Below, one piece after another: positions 18,181-27,771 of a DNA stretch of 33,240 nucleotides. A program made the translations under genes and the position numbers. The DNA is from Pseudomonas cyclaminis (GTDB taxonomy: Bacteria; Pseudomonadota; Gammaproteobacteria; Pseudomonadales; Pseudomonadaceae). Numbering within the stretch: position 1 is the first letter of the stretch; the number at the start of each line of letters is the position of its first letter. The notes below the pieces were generated by a model. That model saw only the letters and a list, made by a program, of their open reading frames with translations. It did no database searches and was not told the origin of the DNA. The stretch lies in NCBI RefSeq assembly GCF_015163715.1, contig NZ_JADDUM010000142.1:1-33240 (forward strand). The letters are read 5' to 3'.

Positions 18181-20043
18181 TTATTCCTCGATTTCATTCA
18201 GGTTGCGCCCGGCCAGTGCGGCTTTCACCGTCTGATCCATGCGGCGGGCGGCAAAGGCATCAGTCACCTGCGACAAGCGCTTGGTCTGTTGCTCGATGGC
18301 GTAACCATCGTTGCCTTTCATCAGTTCAGCCAGCTCCTGCATCTGCAGGTCGATGACCATGCGCTCTTCGGCGTCAAGCAGGCGCTCGCCATCGGCATCA
18401 AGGGCGCCCTGCACCGCTTCAAGCAGGCGCTGGGCGTCCACTTGCTGCTCGCGCAGCACACGGGCGACCTTGTCGTCACCGGCGTACTGGAACGAGTCCT
18501 TGAGCATTTTCGCGATTTCGCCGTCGGTGAGGCCATAGGACGGCTTGACCTGGATACTGGCTTCAACCCCCGAACCCAGTTCACGGGCAGCAACACTGAG
18601 CAGGCCGTCGGCGTCAACCTGGAAGGTCACGCGAATCTTCGCAGCCCCGGCAACCATGGCCGGGATGCCACGCAATTCAAAGCGCGCCAGGGAGCGGCAG
18701 TCGCTGATCAGCTCGCGCTCACCTTGCAGCACATGAATCATCATGGCCGTCTGGCCGTCTTTGTAAGTAGTGAAATCCTGGGCGCGGGCGACGGGGATGG
18801 TGGTGTTACGTGGAATCACCTTCTCCATCAGGCCACCCATGGTCTCCAGGCCCAGCGACAACGGAATCACGTCGAGGAGCAGCAGTTCGCCACCCTCGCG
18901 CTTGTTGCCGGCCAGGGTATCGGCCTGGATCGCGGCGCCGATGGCGACCACTTGATCCGGGTCGATTTCGGTCAGCGGTTGGCGACCAAAGGCTTCAGCC
19001 ACGGCGTCACGAACACGCGGTACACGCGTCGAACCGCCGACCATAACCACTGCACCAACCTCTTCCAGCTCGATACCGGAATCACGCACGGCGCGGCGAC
19101 AGGCCTTGAGGCTGCGAGCAACCATCGGCTCGATCAACGAATCGAAGGCTTCGCGAGTCAGTTGGGCCGACCAGTTACCGTAGGAAACCTCGACAGAAGC
19201 AGCGTCAGTCAATGCTTCCTTGGCCGCACAGGCAGTTTGCAGCAGGTTACGCTGCGCGCCCGGGTCCAGGTCAGCCGACAAACCGGCGCTGGTGATGATC
19301 CAGCCCGCGATGGCGTGGTCAAAGTCATCGCCGCCCAGGGCACTGTCGCCACCGGTGGCCAGTACTTCGAACACACCGCCGGTCAGGCGCAGGATCGAAA
19401 TATCAAACGTGCCGCCGCCCAAATCGTAAATGGCGACCAGGCCTTCGGCGTGCTGATCCAGCCCGTAGGCCACAGCCGCAGCAGTCGGCTCGTTGAGCAG
19501 GCGCAGCACGTTGAGACCGGCGAGTTTTGCCGCATCCTTGGTGGCTTGGCGCTGCGCGTCGTCGAAATAGGCGGGAACCGTGATCACTGCGCCAACCAGT
19601 TCGCCACCCAAGGTGGTTTCTGCACGCTGGCGCAGCACCTTAAGGATATCGGCAGAAACTTCCACCGGGCTTTTTGGGCCCTGGACGGTGTCGATGAACG
19701 GCATGTGCGATTCGCCACCGACAAAGCGGTACGGCAACTGGTCGCCGAGCTGCTTGACGTCGGACAATCCACGACCCATCAAGCGCTTGACCGACAGCAC
19801 GGTGTTCAGCGGATCGGTAGACGCCGCGAGCTTGGCCGACTCACCGACTTCGGTGCGATCAGCGTGATAGCGCACGGCCGAGGGCAGGATGACTTGGCCA
19901 TCAGCGTCGGGCAGCGGTTCGGACAGGCCGCTGCGCAAGGCAGCAACCAGGGAATTGGTGGTGCCCAGGTCAATCCCCACCGCCAGGCGGCGCTGGTGCG
20001 GCTGAGGGCTTTGGCCGGGTTCGGCGATTTGCAGTAGTGCCAT
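18181..20043 (-). CDS. hscA: Fe-S protein assembly chaperone HscA
   Basis: 620 residues, an Hsp70 with the ATPase signatures [29 protein letters not shown] and [17 protein letters not shown], and a C-terminal substrate-binding domain. With the J-protein HscB it binds the LPPVK motif of IscU and drives transfer of the assembled cluster. Length matches HscA and not DnaK (about 640 with a Gly/Phe-rich end), and the context is decisive. Start ATG at 20043; 51 bases separate it from hscB. Confidence 0.97.
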   Translation of the reverse strand: MALLQIAEPGQSPQPHQRRLAVGIDLGTTNSLVAALRSGLSEPLPDADGQVILPSAVRYHADRTEVGESAKLAASTDPLNTVLSVKRLMGRGLSDVKQLGDQLPYRFVGGESHMPFIDTVQGPKSPVEVSADILKVLRQRAETTLGGELVGAVITVPAYFDDAQRQATKDAAKLAGLNVLRLLNEPTAAAVAYGLDQHAEGLVAIYDLGGGTFDISILRLTGGVFEVLATGGDSALGGDDFDHAIAGWIITSAGLSADLDPGAQRNLLQTACAAKEALTDAASVEVSYGNWSAQLTREAFDSLIEPMVARSLKACRRAVRDSGIELEEVGAVVMVGGSTRVPRVRDAVAEAFGRQPLTEIDPDQVVAIGAAIQADTLAGNKREGGELLLLDVIPLSLGLETMGGLMEKVIPRNTTIPVARAQDFTTYKDGQTAMMIHVLQGERELISDCRSLARFELRGIPAMVAGAAKIRVTFQVDADGLLSVAARELGSGVEASIQVKPSYGLTDGEIAKMLKDSFQYAGDDKVARVLREQQVDAQRLLEAVQGALDADGERLLDAEERMVIDLQMQELAELMKGNDGYAIEQQTKRLSQVTDAFAARRMDQTVKAALAGRNLNEIEE

Positions 20044-20094
20044 GGTAATCAGGTCTTATCTGTCTATCAGGCGTGCATCACGGGCAGCACTGGG

Positions 20095-20616
20095 TTAATC
20101 GTCGAGGCGCTCTTCTAGCTGGCGCACTTCGTAGGTGAGCTTGTCGAGGAACTGCATGCGCCGCATCAGGCGTTCGGCCTGCTCGCGTTGCGCAGCATCA
20201 TCCCAACAGGCTGCGAAGCTTTCATTGAGCTCATCCTGGGCCACTTTCAGACGACGCTTGAAGACGGCGACACCGGCCACATCGGCTTCGTCGTGCAGTT
20301 CTTCGAGCTCTTCACGCCACTGCATCTGCTGCATCAGAAAGTCAGGATCATGCACCGTGACTTCAATCGGCAACTCGCCACCGTTCATCGCAAGCAGGTA
20401 ACGCGCGCGCTTGGGTGGGTTTTTCAGCGTCTGATAGGCCTCATTGAGGCTGGCCGACTGTTCCAGGGCCTGGCGTTGCTCACGCTCGGAAGCGTCAGCG
20501 AAGCGGTCCGGGTGCACCCCACGCGCCAACTCTCGATAGCGCGTGGCAAGCTGCTCAAGGTCCAGCCGAAAACTCGGCTGCAGCTCGAATAAAGCGAAAT
20601 GACAAGGAGTACCCAC
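20095..20616 (-). CDS. hscB: Fe-S co-chaperone HscB (J-domain)
   Basis: 173 residues. The J-domain (1-75) contains HPD at 35-37 (GVHPDRF); the C-terminal three-helix domain binds IscU. It stimulates the HscA ATPase. The start is GTG at 20616, with GAGG 6 bases upstream; the predicted N-terminus [14 protein letters not shown] agrees with the family, whereas an ATG-started extension to 20655 would overlap iscA. Confidence 0.95.
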   Translation of the reverse strand: MGTPCHFALFELQPSFRLDLEQLATRYRELARGVHPDRFADASEREQRQALEQSASLNEAYQTLKNPPKRARYLLAMNGGELPIEVTVHDPDFLMQQMQWREELEELHDEADVAGVAVFKRRLKVAQDELNESFAACWDDAAQREQAERLMRRMQFLDKLTYEVRQLEERLDD

Positions 20617-20624
20617 GAGTAGCC

Positions 20625-20948
20625 TCAGATGTTGAAGCTTTCGCCGCAGCCACACTCACCGCGTACGTTGGGGTTGTTGAACTTGAAACCTTCGTTCAAC
20701 CCTTCCTTGACGAAATCGAGTTCGGTGCCGTCCAGGTAGGTCAGGCTTTTAGGGTCGATGATCACTTTCTCGCCGTGACTTTCGAACACCTGGTCTTCCT
20801 CAACCACCTCGTCGACAAACTCCAGCACGTAGGCAAGGCCGGAACAGCCCGTGGTGCGAACACCCAGACGAATCCCCTCACCTTTACCGCGCCCATTCAG
20901 GGAGCGGCGAATGTGCTGCGCTGCCGCTTCTGTCATGCTGATAGCCAT
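20625..20948 (-). CDS. iscA: Fe-S cluster assembly A-type carrier IscA
   Basis: 107 residues with the three conserved cysteines C35 (TTGCSG), C99 and C101 (ECGCGESF). IscA holds iron or an intermediate cluster and delivers [4Fe-4S] clusters to targets. ATG at 20948 has AAGGAG 6 bases upstream; an in-frame start at 20972 is less likely. It follows iscU by 28 bases. Confidence 0.96.
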   Translation of the reverse strand: MAISMTEAAAQHIRRSLNGRGKGEGIRLGVRTTGCSGLAYVLEFVDEVVEEDQVFESHGEKVIIDPKSLTYLDGTELDFVKEGLNEGFKFNNPNVRGECGCGESFNI

Positions 20949-20976
20949 CGTTGACTCCTTACTCGTCGCCAAATGC

Positions 20977-21363
20977 TTAGATCAAGCCTTTCTTCTGCTT
21001 GTAGTCGCGAACGGCCGCCTTGATGGCGTCTTCAGCGAGTACGGAGCAGTGGATTTTCACTGGCGGCAGGGCCAGTTCTTCGGCCAGCTGGGTGTTGCTG
21101 ATAGTCACAGCCTCATCCAGGGTCTTGCCTTTCATCCATTCGGTCGCCAGGGAGCTGGAGGCGATGGCCGAACCGCAGCCGTAAGTCTTGAACTTGGCGT
21201 CTTCGATAACGCCAGCCTCGTTGACCTTGATCTGCAGGCGCATTACATCGCCGCACGCCGGGGCGCCGACCATGCCGGTGCCGACATCAGGGTCTTCCGC
21301 GTTCATCTTGCCGACGTTGCGCGGGTTTTCGTAGTGGTCGATGACCTTTTCGCTGTAAGCCAT
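20977..21363 (-). CDS. iscU: Fe-S cluster scaffold IscU
   Basis: 128 residues. The scaffold cysteines C37 (GAPACGD), C63 (YGCGSA) and C106 (KIHCSV) are all present, as is the HscA-binding motif LPPVK at 99-103. Clusters are built here from sulfur given by IscS and then passed on with HscA/HscB. It lies 99 bases after iscS. Confidence 0.98.
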   Translation of the reverse strand: MAYSEKVIDHYENPRNVGKMNAEDPDVGTGMVGAPACGDVMRLQIKVNEAGVIEDAKFKTYGCGSAIASSSLATEWMKGKTLDEAVTISNTQLAEELALPPVKIHCSVLAEDAIKAAVRDYKQKKGLI

Positions 21364-21462
21364 GGTACTGAATCCTCACTCATCAGGGCCGCTCTGGAAC
21401 CCTGTAAAAACGCCTGCGTTTACCGCCACGTTCCTACAGAGCTTGGGTGGCGGCTTCTATAT

Positions 21463-22677
21463 TTAGTGTGCCGCCCACTCGATCTTGGAAATATCGACAC
21501 CGTCTTTGAACATGTCCCACAGCGGCGACAGAACGCGCAGCTTGTTGACAGCTTCGCAGACTTTCTGCGCGGCATAGTCGACTTGCTCTTCAGTGGTGAA
21601 GCGGCCGAAGGTAAAGCGGATCGAGCTGTGTGCCAGCTCGTCGTTGCGGCCCAGGGCGCGCAGTACGTACGAAGGCTCAAGCGAAGCCGAGGTGCAGGCC
21701 GAACCGGACGAAACCGCCAGGTCCTTGAGCGCCATGATCAGCGACTCGCCTTCGACGTAGTTGAAGCTCAAATTCAGGTTGTGCGGTACGCGGGCGGTCA
21801 TGCTGCCGTTGATGTACAGCTCTTCAAGGTTCTCGACCTGCTTGTAGAAGCGATCGCTCAGGGCCTTGATGCGTACGTTTTCGGCAGCCATGTCTTCCTT
21901 GGCTACGCGGAAGGCTTCGCCCATGCCGACGATCTGGTGGGTCGCCAGGGTGCCCGAACGCATGCCGCGCTCGTGACCGCCGCCGTGCATGGTGGCTTCG
22001 ATACGTACGCGCGGCTTGCGGCTTACGTAGAGGGCACCAATGCCTTTAGGGCCGTAGGTCTTGTGGGCCGAGAACGACATGAGGTCGACTTTCAGCTTGG
22101 ACAGGTCGATGTCGACCTTGCCGGTGGACTGGGCCGCATCGACATGCAGCAGAATGCCCTTGGAGCGGGTCAGTTCGCCGATGGCTGCGATGTCGTTGAT
22201 GGTGCCGATTTCGTTGTTCACGTGGATCACGGAAACCAGGATGGTGTCTTCACGCAGCGCGGCTTCGATCATGGCCGGGGTGACGATACCGTCGGTGGTT
22301 GGCTCGAGGTAGGTAACCTCGAAACCTTCACGCTCCAGCTGGCGCATGGTGTCGAGGACAGCCTTGTGCTCAATCTTGGTGGTGATCAGGTGCTTGCCTT
22401 TGGTCGCATAGAAATGCGCCGCGCCCTTGATTGCCAGGTTGTCGGACTCGGTGGCACCGGAGGTCCAGACGATTTCGCGCGGGTCTGCGCCAACCAGGTC
22501 AGCGACCTGGCGACGAGCGTTCTCGACCGCTTCCTCGGCTTTCCAGCCGAATACGTGGGAACGGGAAGCCGGGTTGCCGAAGTTTCCGTCAACCAGCAGG
22601 CATTCACTCATCTTTTGCGCGACACGCGGATCAACCGGGGTGGTCGCTGAGTAATCAAGGTAAATCGGCAATTTCAT
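21463..22677 (-). CDS. iscS: Cysteine desulfurase IscS
   Basis: 404 residues. PLP-binding K206 lies in [12 protein letters not shown], and the persulfide-forming C328 in [17 protein letters not shown]; both positions equal those of E. coli IscS. The enzyme converts cysteine to alanine plus a persulfide used for Fe-S clusters and tRNA thiolation. It lies 50 bases after iscR. The nearby cysE makes the precursor of its substrate, though on a separate transcript. Confidence 0.98.
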   Translation of the reverse strand: MKLPIYLDYSATTPVDPRVAQKMSECLLVDGNFGNPASRSHVFGWKAEEAVENARRQVADLVGADPREIVWTSGATESDNLAIKGAAHFYATKGKHLITTKIEHKAVLDTMRQLEREGFEVTYLEPTTDGIVTPAMIEAALREDTILVSVIHVNNEIGTINDIAAIGELTRSKGILLHVDAAQSTGKVDIDLSKLKVDLMSFSAHKTYGPKGIGALYVSRKPRVRIEATMHGGGHERGMRSGTLATHQIVGMGEAFRVAKEDMAAENVRIKALSDRFYKQVENLEELYINGSMTARVPHNLNLSFNYVEGESLIMALKDLAVSSGSACTSASLEPSYVLRALGRNDELAHSSIRFTFGRFTTEEQVDYAAQKVCEAVNKLRVLSPLWDMFKDGVDISKIEWAAH

Positions 22678-22727
22678 GGACTTTCTCCTAAATCAGGCTG
22701 GCTGGCGTGCCGTTAGCTCTTCGGCTG

Positions 22728-23219
22728 TCACTCGACGGCGGACGCTTCAATCTTGTCCAGACGCGGCGCCTTGGTGTTGCAACGGCGCTGGTCCTGACGC
22801 TGGGCTACTTCTTGCACCTCACGGCGAGTCACAAGATCAGCCAAGCTGATACCACTCAAAAACTCATGGATCTGCAGGCTCAAGTCACACCACAAATGGT
22901 GTGTCAGGCAGGTGTCGCCAGCGTGGCAGTCACCCAAGCCTTGGCATTTGGTCGCGTCGACGGATTCGTTGACCGCATCGATCACCTGAGCCACCTGGAT
23001 GCCCTGCATATCGCGGGACAGCTGATAGCCGCCACCTGGCCCACGCACGCTGGAGACCAGATTGCTACGGCGCAATTTGGCGAACAGTTGCTCAAGATAG
23101 GACAGGGAAATGCCTTGGCGCTCGGAGATATCGGCCAGGGACACCGGCCCAGTTTGCGCGTGCAAGGCCAGGTCGAGCATGGCAGTCACCGCGTATCGGC
23201 CTTTTGTAGTCAGTCTCAT
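22728..23219 (-). CDS. iscR: Rrf2-family Fe-S sensing regulator IscR
   Basis: 163 residues. The N-terminal winged HTH ([21 protein letters not shown], with [29 protein letters not shown]) is followed by the [2Fe-2S] ligands C92, C98, C104 and H107. Holo-IscR represses its own operon; the apo form acts at other sites. The ATG at 23219 is used; the TTG two codons upstream is ignored. Two type-1 operator-like sequences overlap its promoter, as expected for autorepression. Confidence 0.97.
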   Translation of the reverse strand: MRLTTKGRYAVTAMLDLALHAQTGPVSLADISERQGISLSYLEQLFAKLRRSNLVSSVRGPGGGYQLSRDMQGIQVAQVIDAVNESVDATKCQGLGDCHAGDTCLTHHLWCDLSLQIHEFLSGISLADLVTRREVQEVAQRQDQRRCNTKAPRLDKIEASAVE

Positions 23220-23252
23220 GGACAATTACCAAGGTGTTTCAGAATGTGGGCA

Positions 23253-23281
23253 AGTATGCGATTCCCGAGTATTTAAGTCAA
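23253..23281 (-). promoter_or_regulatory. iscR: isc operon promoter (-35/-10)
   Basis: On the minus strand TTGACT (23281-23276) and CATACT (23258-23253) are separated by exactly 17 bases. The -10 lies about 34 bases upstream of the iscR ATG. The -35 is inside the proximal IscR-like site. Confidence 0.75.
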
Positions 23282-23285
23282 CTAT
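23261..23285 (-). promoter_or_regulatory. Proximal IscR type-1 operator
   Basis: Read on the minus strand the site contains ATAGTTGACTTAAATACTCG followed by GGAAT, close to the E. coli type-1 consensus (ATASYYGACTRWWWYAGTCRRSTAT). It covers the -35 box and most of the spacer, so binding would block RNA polymerase. The match was judged by eye. Confidence 0.75.
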
Positions 23286-23310
23286 AAGACCTAGTACTTT
23301 AGTCAGGATT
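23284..23310 (-). promoter_or_regulatory. Distal IscR type-1 operator
   Basis: The minus-strand stretch CCTGACTAAAGTACTAGGTC is a second type-1-like match, offset about 24 bases upstream of the proximal site. Tandem sites placed like this occur at the E. coli iscR promoter. Confidence 0.65.
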
Positions 23311-23406
23311 ACCCGTAAAAAGGGCGCGCGAATCATAGCAGGATGGGGTGGAATGGACCAGCGGCGGCGGGCCCCGTGATGAATCTCAAGACCAGCGGAG
23401 ATCAAA

Positions 23407-23496
23407 TGTGGGAGGGGGCTTGCCCCCGATGGCGGTGGATCAGTCGATATTTCTGGTGACTGGCACGCAGCTATCGGGGGCAAGCCCCCTCCCACA
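23407..23496. repeat. REPIN: inverted pair of REP sequences
   Basis: Two 24-base arms (23407-23430 and 23473-23496) are perfect reverse complements, separated by 42 bases. Each contains the palindromic core GGGGGCTTGCCCCC. The arm sequence equals the right arm at 6161-6184. The element lies 24 bases beyond the cysE stop. Confidence 0.88.
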
Positions 23497-23520
23497 GGGG
23501 CCTTCAGCGCACGGAAGACC

Positions 23521-24303
23521 TCAGCCAGCCTTCGTGGCGGTTTCGCTCTTGATCTCGGCGAAGTCTTCTTCGCGCAGTTCAGGCAGGTCTTTCGCACAAT
23601 AGCTGCTGCCCAGCTCCTTCAGCGCGCCGCACATACCGTCCAGCTTGCCGTCCACCGCCTGAAGATGGTCGAGCAACTGACCAATGGCGCGAGCGACCGG
23701 ATCGGGCATGTCTTCGCTGACACCGTAGGCATCGAAGCCGATTTTCTCGGCCATGGCCTTGCGCTTGGCTTCCTGCTCATCGCCTACTTCCGGCTTGACA
23801 ATAATCCGGCCGGGAATACCCACCACGGTGGCACCGGCCGGCACGGCCTTCGTAACCACAGCGTTGGAGCCGACTTTGGCGCCAGCCCCCACCGTGAAGG
23901 GACCAAGCACCTTGGCCCCCGCACCCACCACCACGCCATCTTCGAGCGTCGGGTGGCGCTTACCCTTGTTCCAACTGGTGCCGCCCAGGGTCACGCCCTG
24001 GTACAGGGTGACGTCGTCACCAATCTCAGCGGTCTCGCCGATAACAATGCCCATGCCATGGTCGATAAAGAAGCGGCGCCCCACCTTGGCCCCCGGGTGA
24101 ATCTCGATCCCGGTCATCCAGCGACCGAAGTTCGACACCAGCCGCGCCAGCCATTTCCAGCCCATACCCCACAAGGCGCCGGACAGGCGATGGATCCAGA
24201 TAGCGTGCATGCCCGGATAGCAGGTCAGCACTTCAAAGGCGTTGCGCGCCGCCGGGTCACGGTGGAAAACACTCTGGATATCTTCTCGCAAACGCTCGAA
24301 CAT
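23521..24303 (-). CDS. cysE: Serine O-acetyltransferase
   Basis: 260 residues. The helical N-terminal SAT domain ([20 protein letters not shown]) is followed by the left-handed beta-helix of hexapeptide repeats, with the signature [42 protein letters not shown]. It makes O-acetylserine from serine and acetyl-CoA, the committed step to cysteine. The catalytic H of DHGMG is visible. It starts 2 bases after trmJ, so the two form one transcript. The position next to isc is conserved in many bacteria and links cysteine supply to sulfur use by IscS. Confidence 0.95.
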   Translation of the reverse strand: MFERLREDIQSVFHRDPAARNAFEVLTCYPGMHAIWIHRLSGALWGMGWKWLARLVSNFGRWMTGIEIHPGAKVGRRFFIDHGMGIVIGETAEIGDDVTLYQGVTLGGTSWNKGKRHPTLEDGVVVGAGAKVLGPFTVGAGAKVGSNAVVTKAVPAGATVVGIPGRIIVKPEVGDEQEAKRKAMAEKIGFDAYGVSEDMPDPVARAIGQLLDHLQAVDGKLDGMCGALKELGSSYCAKDLPELREEDFAEIKSETATKAG

Positions 24304-24305
24304 TT

Positions 24306-25076
24306 TTAATCCTTCCGCTTAAGAAGCTCGCCACGGGCCGCTTTCTGGGTTTCCGTGAGGATGCCACGCAATATATTCATTTCCGCCCGACTTACCGAGC
24401 TGCGTCCGTACAACCGACGCAGGCGCGCCATCAAGTGCCGTGGTTTTTCAGGATCAAGGAATTCGATGGCCACCAAGGTTTGCTCCAGGTGCTCATAGAA
24501 CCGCTCAAGTTCGTCCATGGTGGCCAGTTCGCCACTCTTGGTCGAAGCAACCTCTTCCTTCTCCATTTTGCTTGGCTGGCCGGCAGCCGCCAGCCACGCC
24601 ATGCGCACTTCGTAAGTCAGCACCTGCACCGCCGCCCCAAGGTTCAGTGAACTGAACTCAGGGTCTGATGGGATATGCACGTGGTAGTGACATCGCTGCA
24701 GCTCCTCATTGGTGAGGCCGGAATCTTCGCGCCCGAACACCAAAGCGATTTCAGCGCCACCTGCAGCCTCTTCCACCACTTTGTTGCCGCATTCACGGGG
24801 ATCCAGCAGCGGCCAGGGGATACGACGGTCACGGGCGCTGGTACCGAGCACCAGGTTGCAGCCGACCAAGGCATCCTCCAAGGTGGCGACGACCTGGGCT
24901 TTTTCAAGGATGTCATTGGCGCCAGAGGCGCGGGCATCGGCTTCATGGTGCGGGAACACCCGCGGCTCGACCAGCACCAGGCGCGTCAGCCCCATGTTTT
25001 TCATGGCTCGCGCCACCCCACCGATATTGCCGGGATGACTGGTATTGACCAAGACGACACGAATGTTTTGCAGCAA
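24306..25076 (-). CDS. trmJ: tRNA (Cm32/Um32) methyltransferase TrmJ
   Basis: 256 residues of the SPOUT family. The N-terminal domain ([33 protein letters not shown]) and the knot residues ([41 protein letters not shown]) fit TrmJ, which 2'-O-methylates C or U at position 32 of tRNAs. The start is an unusual TTG at 25076: the protein then begins MLQNIRVVL as in homologues, and no in-frame ATG lies upstream. Ribosome site is weak. It is divergent from suhB, as in E. coli. Confidence 0.93.
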   Translation of the reverse strand: MLQNIRVVLVNTSHPGNIGGVARAMKNMGLTRLVLVEPRVFPHHEADARASGANDILEKAQVVATLEDALVGCNLVLGTSARDRRIPWPLLDPRECGNKVVEEAAGGAEIALVFGREDSGLTNEELQRCHYHVHIPSDPEFSSLNLGAAVQVLTYEVRMAWLAAAGQPSKMEKEEVASTKSGELATMDELERFYEHLEQTLVAIEFLDPEKPRHLMARLRRLYGRSSVSRAEMNILRGILTETQKAARGELLKRKD

Positions 25077-25110
25077 GGGAGGCGCTCTCGGACACGGGAA
25101 AGGGGAGCAA

Positions 25111-25139
25111 ATCTTACAGAACCGCCTAAGGTTATGCCA
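25111..25139 (-). promoter_or_regulatory. Candidate trmJ-cysE promoter
   Basis: On the minus strand TGGCAT (25139-25134) and TAAGAT (25116-25111) are 17 bases apart, 35 bases upstream of the TTG start of trmJ. The -35 is poor. Confidence 0.4.
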
Positions 25140-25157
25140 TGAAAGCTAACGTCGTCC

Positions 25158-25185
25158 TTCACCTGAAGAAAGTTTCTGCTAGAAT
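25158..25185 (+). promoter_or_regulatory. suhB: Candidate suhB promoter
   Basis: TTCACC (25158-25163) and TAGAAT (25180-25185) are 16 bases apart, followed by a GC-rich start region. The suhB ATG is 36 bases further on, with AGGTG 8 bases before it. Confidence 0.5.
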
Positions 25186-25221
25186 GCCCGGCTTTCTTTA
25201 ACAACCTTAGGTGACACATCC

Positions 25222-26037
25222 ATGCAGCCCATGCTGAATATCGCGCTGCGCGCCGCCCGCAGCGCCAGTGAATTGATCTTCCGCTCCATCGAGCGCCTGG
25301 ATACCATCAAGGTCGACGAAAAAGACGCCAAGGATTATGTATCCGAGGTGGACCGCGCCGCCGAACAGAAAATCATCGACGCGCTGCGCAAGGCCTACCC
25401 TACCCACGGCATCCTCGGCGAGGAAACCGGCCTGCACAAAGGCAGCGGCGAAGGCGAAGACTACCTGTGGATCATCGACCCACTGGATGGCACCACCAAC
25501 TTCCTGCGCGGCATCCCGCACTTTGCCGTCAGCATCGCGTGCAAATACCGTGGTCGCCTGGAACATGCCGTCGTTCTCGACCCGGTTCGCCAGGAAGAAT
25601 TCACCGCCAGCCGTGGCCGTGGCGCCCAGTTGAACGGTCGCCGCCTGCGTGTCAGCGGCCGCACCAGCCTGGACGGCGCCCTGCTGGGTACCGGCTTCCC
25701 GTTCCGTGACGACCAAATGGACAACCTGGAAAACTACCTGGGCATGTTCCGCGCCCTGGTTGGCCAGACCGCTGGTATCCGTCGCGCCGGCGCTGCAAGC
25801 CTGGATCTGGCCTATGTTGCTGCCGGTCGTTTTGATGCGTTCTGGGAGTCGGGCCTGTCCGAGTGGGACATGGCTGCAGGCGCCCTGCTGATCCAGGAAG
25901 CCGGCGGCTTGGTGAGCGACTTCACCGGCGGTCACGACTTCCTGGAAAAAGGCCACGTCGTTGCCGGCAACACCAAATGCTTCAAGGCAGTGCTGACGGC
26001 GATCCAGCCGCACCTGCCTGCTTCGCTGAAGCGCTAA
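25222..26037 (+). CDS. suhB: Inositol-1-monophosphatase SuhB
   Basis: 271 residues. The metal-dependent IMPase motifs are complete: GEETG (E67, E68), DPLDGTTNF (D86, D89) and the distal SEWDMAAG (D216). It dephosphorylates inositol monophosphates. In E. coli, SuhB is also a component of the rRNA antitermination complex, and in P. aeruginosa it affects virulence gene control; which role dominates here is not visible. It is monocistronic, divergent from trmJ, with a strong terminator after it. Confidence 0.95.
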   Translation: MQPMLNIALRAARSASELIFRSIERLDTIKVDEKDAKDYVSEVDRAAEQKIIDALRKAYPTHGILGEETGLHKGSGEGEDYLWIIDPLDGTTNFLRGIPHFAVSIACKYRGRLEHAVVLDPVRQEEFTASRGRGAQLNGRRLRVSGRTSLDGALLGTGFPFRDDQMDNLENYLGMFRALVGQTAGIRRAGAASLDLAYVAAGRFDAFWESGLSEWDMAAGALLIQEAGGLVSDFTGGHDFLEKGHVVAGNTKCFKAVLTAIQPHLPASLKR

Positions 26038-26045
26038 GCGAGCGA

Positions 26046-26082
26046 GCACAAAAAAGCACCCTACGGGTGCTTTTTTTTGTGC
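26046..26082 (+). terminator. suhB terminator
   Basis: GCACCC-TAC-GGGTGC (26056-26070) is followed by eight T residues. An A-run before it and GCAC/GTGC at the outer ends extend the stem, making it nearly symmetrical. Confidence 0.93.
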
Positions 26083-26127
26083 CTGTGATTTGGCATGACG
26101 CTAAACATCAGCCGCACCACAAATCAA

Positions 26128-26156
26128 ATGCGGGAGGGGGAAAGCCCTCTCCCACA
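26128..26156. repeat. Degenerate single REP-like palindrome
   Basis: This stretch keeps the outer GGGAGGG and CCTCTCCCACA of the REP, but the inner core CTTGCC is replaced by AAAG. It lies between suhB and the convergent glycine-zipper gene. It looks like a decayed solitary REP. Confidence 0.55.
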
Positions 26157-26181
26157 CTTTTGACTGAAACCGGCTCAGGGA

Positions 26182-26724
26182 TTACTGCTGGTTCTGGCCA
26201 AGGACGAGTCGCCCTTCCTTATCGACCGGAATCTGGCCGCCTGGATCACGGTCCATACGCACCGAGCCTTCCTTGCCATCCAAGGTGTAACGCACGTCAT
26301 AGCCGACTACCTTGTCGCTGATATCGTTGACGGTGTTACAACGGGTTTGCGTGGTGGTGTAGGTATCACGGTTCTGCATCCCTTCCTGAACCTTGTTACC
26401 GGCGTAACCACCGCCGACGGCACCGGCTACAGTGGCCAGCTTCTTACCGTTACCACCACCGATCTGGTTACCCAGCAAGCCACCCGCCAGGGCGCCAACC
26501 ACGGTACCGGCAATCTGATGCTGGTCCTGCACCGGACGCTGCCGGGTCACGGCGACGTCCTTGCAGACTTCACGAGGGGTCTTGATCTGGGTTTTTACCG
26601 GCTGCACTGCCAGCACTTGCGCATACTCAGGGCCGCTTTTTACCAGGCTGTAGGTGGCAACAGCACCCCCGGCAGTCACACCGACAGCACCCAATACCGC
26701 ACCAACCAGTAACGACTTGTTCAC
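26182..26724 (-). CDS. Glycine-zipper 2TM domain protein
   Basis: 180 residues. An N-terminal hydrophobic segment (SLLVGAVLGAVGVTAGGAVATYSLV) could be a signal or membrane anchor. A glycine-zipper pair follows at about 78-111 (GTVVGALAGGLLGNQIGGGNG, AGAVGGGYAGNKV), then a C-terminal domain with GYDVRYTLDGKEG, matching the envelope protein family annotated as glycine zipper 2TM. The start is GTG at 26724, fixed by a perfect AGGAGG 6 bases upstream; the in-frame ATG at 26745 overlaps poorly. The role is unknown; related proteins are envelope stress factors. It is transcribed separately from secF by the intervening terminator. Confidence 0.83.
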   Translation of the reverse strand: MNKSLLVGAVLGAVGVTAGGAVATYSLVKSGPEYAQVLAVQPVKTQIKTPREVCKDVAVTRQRPVQDQHQIAGTVVGALAGGLLGNQIGGGNGKKLATVAGAVGGGYAGNKVQEGMQNRDTYTTTQTRCNTVNDISDKVVGYDVRYTLDGKEGSVRMDRDPGGQIPVDKEGRLVLGQNQQ

Positions 26725-26784
26725 GTTGAACCTCCTGACCATCACAAACGGACCGAAAGATCCGCGCTATACCCAGCCTTGGAG

Positions 26785-26820
26785 CAAAAAAAAAGGCACG
26801 AGTTCAATACTCGTGCCTTT
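26785..26820 (-). terminator. secDF operon terminator
   Basis: A perfect 12-bp stem, AAAGGCACGAGT (26792-26803) with ACTCGTGCCTTT (26809-26820), has a 5-base loop. On the minus strand it is followed by a T-run that, with the end of the stem, totals nine Ts. It lies 28 bases after the secF stop. Confidence 0.9.
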
Positions 26821-26848
26821 CTTGTAACAGCAGATCAACAAGCACCCA

Positions 26849-27762
26849 TCAAGGGCGGTCGTCGACCTCCTTGCCAGTCGCGGCCGGAGGGATCAAGTCT
26901 TCGCTGTTGAGGTTCAGCCAGATCAGCACCACGTTGGCGATGTAGATCGACGAGTAGGTACCCGCCAGAACGCCAATGAACAGCGCCAGGGAGAAGCCCC
27001 ACAGGTTGTCGCCACCAAAGATCATCAGCGCAGCAATCGCCAGCAAGGTGGAGATCGAAGTCGCCATGGTCCGCAGCAGTGTCTGGGTCGTGGAGATGTT
27101 GATGTTCTCGATCAACGTCGCCTTGCGCAGTACGCGGAAGTTCTCGCGAACCCGGTCGAATACCACGATGGTGTCGTTGAGGGAGTAACCAATAATCGCC
27201 AGCACAGCTGCCAGTACGGTCAGGTCGAAGGTGATCTGGAAGTACGCCAGGATGCCCACCGTCACGATCACGTCGTGGATCAGCGACACAATGGCGCCGA
27301 CACCGAACTTCCACTGAAAGCGGAACGCCAGGTAGATCATGATGCCGACCAGCGCCATCAGCATGCCGAGGCGCCCTGGTCGCGCAGTTCTTCACCCACT
27401 TGCGGACCAACGAACTCGACGCGCTTGACCGATGCAGGGTTATCGCCGCCAACCTTCTGCAAGGCCTCGGCAACCTGGTGACCCAATTGCGGGTCTTCGC
27501 CTGGCATACGCACCAGCAGGTCGGTGGTCGCACCAAAGCTCTGCACGACGGCTTCGTGATAACCAGCCTTGACCAGTTCGTTGCGCACCAGGGTAACGTC
27601 GGCAGGCTTCTCGTAGGTCAGCTCGATGAGCGTACCACCGGTGAAGTCCAGACCGTAGTTCAGGCCCTTATGGAACCAGCTGAACAACGCCAGAACGGTA
27701 AGGAGCACTGTGGCGCCGAACGCAATATTGCGAACGCCCATGAAGTTGATTGTACGTAACAT
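26849..27762 (-). CDS. secF: Protein translocase subunit SecF, frameshifted in this sequence
   Basis: SecF pairs with SecD in the inner membrane and uses the proton gradient to pull proteins out of SecYEG on the periplasmic side. The first frame (27762-27358) has TM1, GLDFTGGTLIELTY and EFVGPQVGEELRDQG, then reads into ASAC and stops. The second frame carries TM2-TM6 with IGYSLNDTIVVFDRVREN and the C-terminus. The break is at 27372/27373 after residue 130; one added base, giving Gly, restores QGGLGMLMAL and a 304-residue protein. The gene is normally important for growth, so a sequence error is likely. Confidence 0.93.
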
Positions 27763-27771
27763 GGCAGCCCC

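Larger units (their letters stand above)
23220..23520. other. 301-bp iscR-cysE intergenic region
   Basis: It holds the isc promoter with two IscR sites (23253-23310), an unassigned stretch (23311-23406) and a REPIN (23407-23496) close to the cysE stop. I see no T-run terminator for cysE; the REPIN hairpins may serve as its 3' end. Confidence 0.6.

Noticed and set aside
18289..20037. Long plus-strand frame opposite hscA
   Set aside because: A shadow of hscA without recognisable domains or ribosome site.
20851..22650. Long plus-strand frame opposite iscU-iscS
   Set aside because: Its composition (rich in His, Gln, Val, Asp) is typical of an antisense shadow, and both minus-strand genes are certain.
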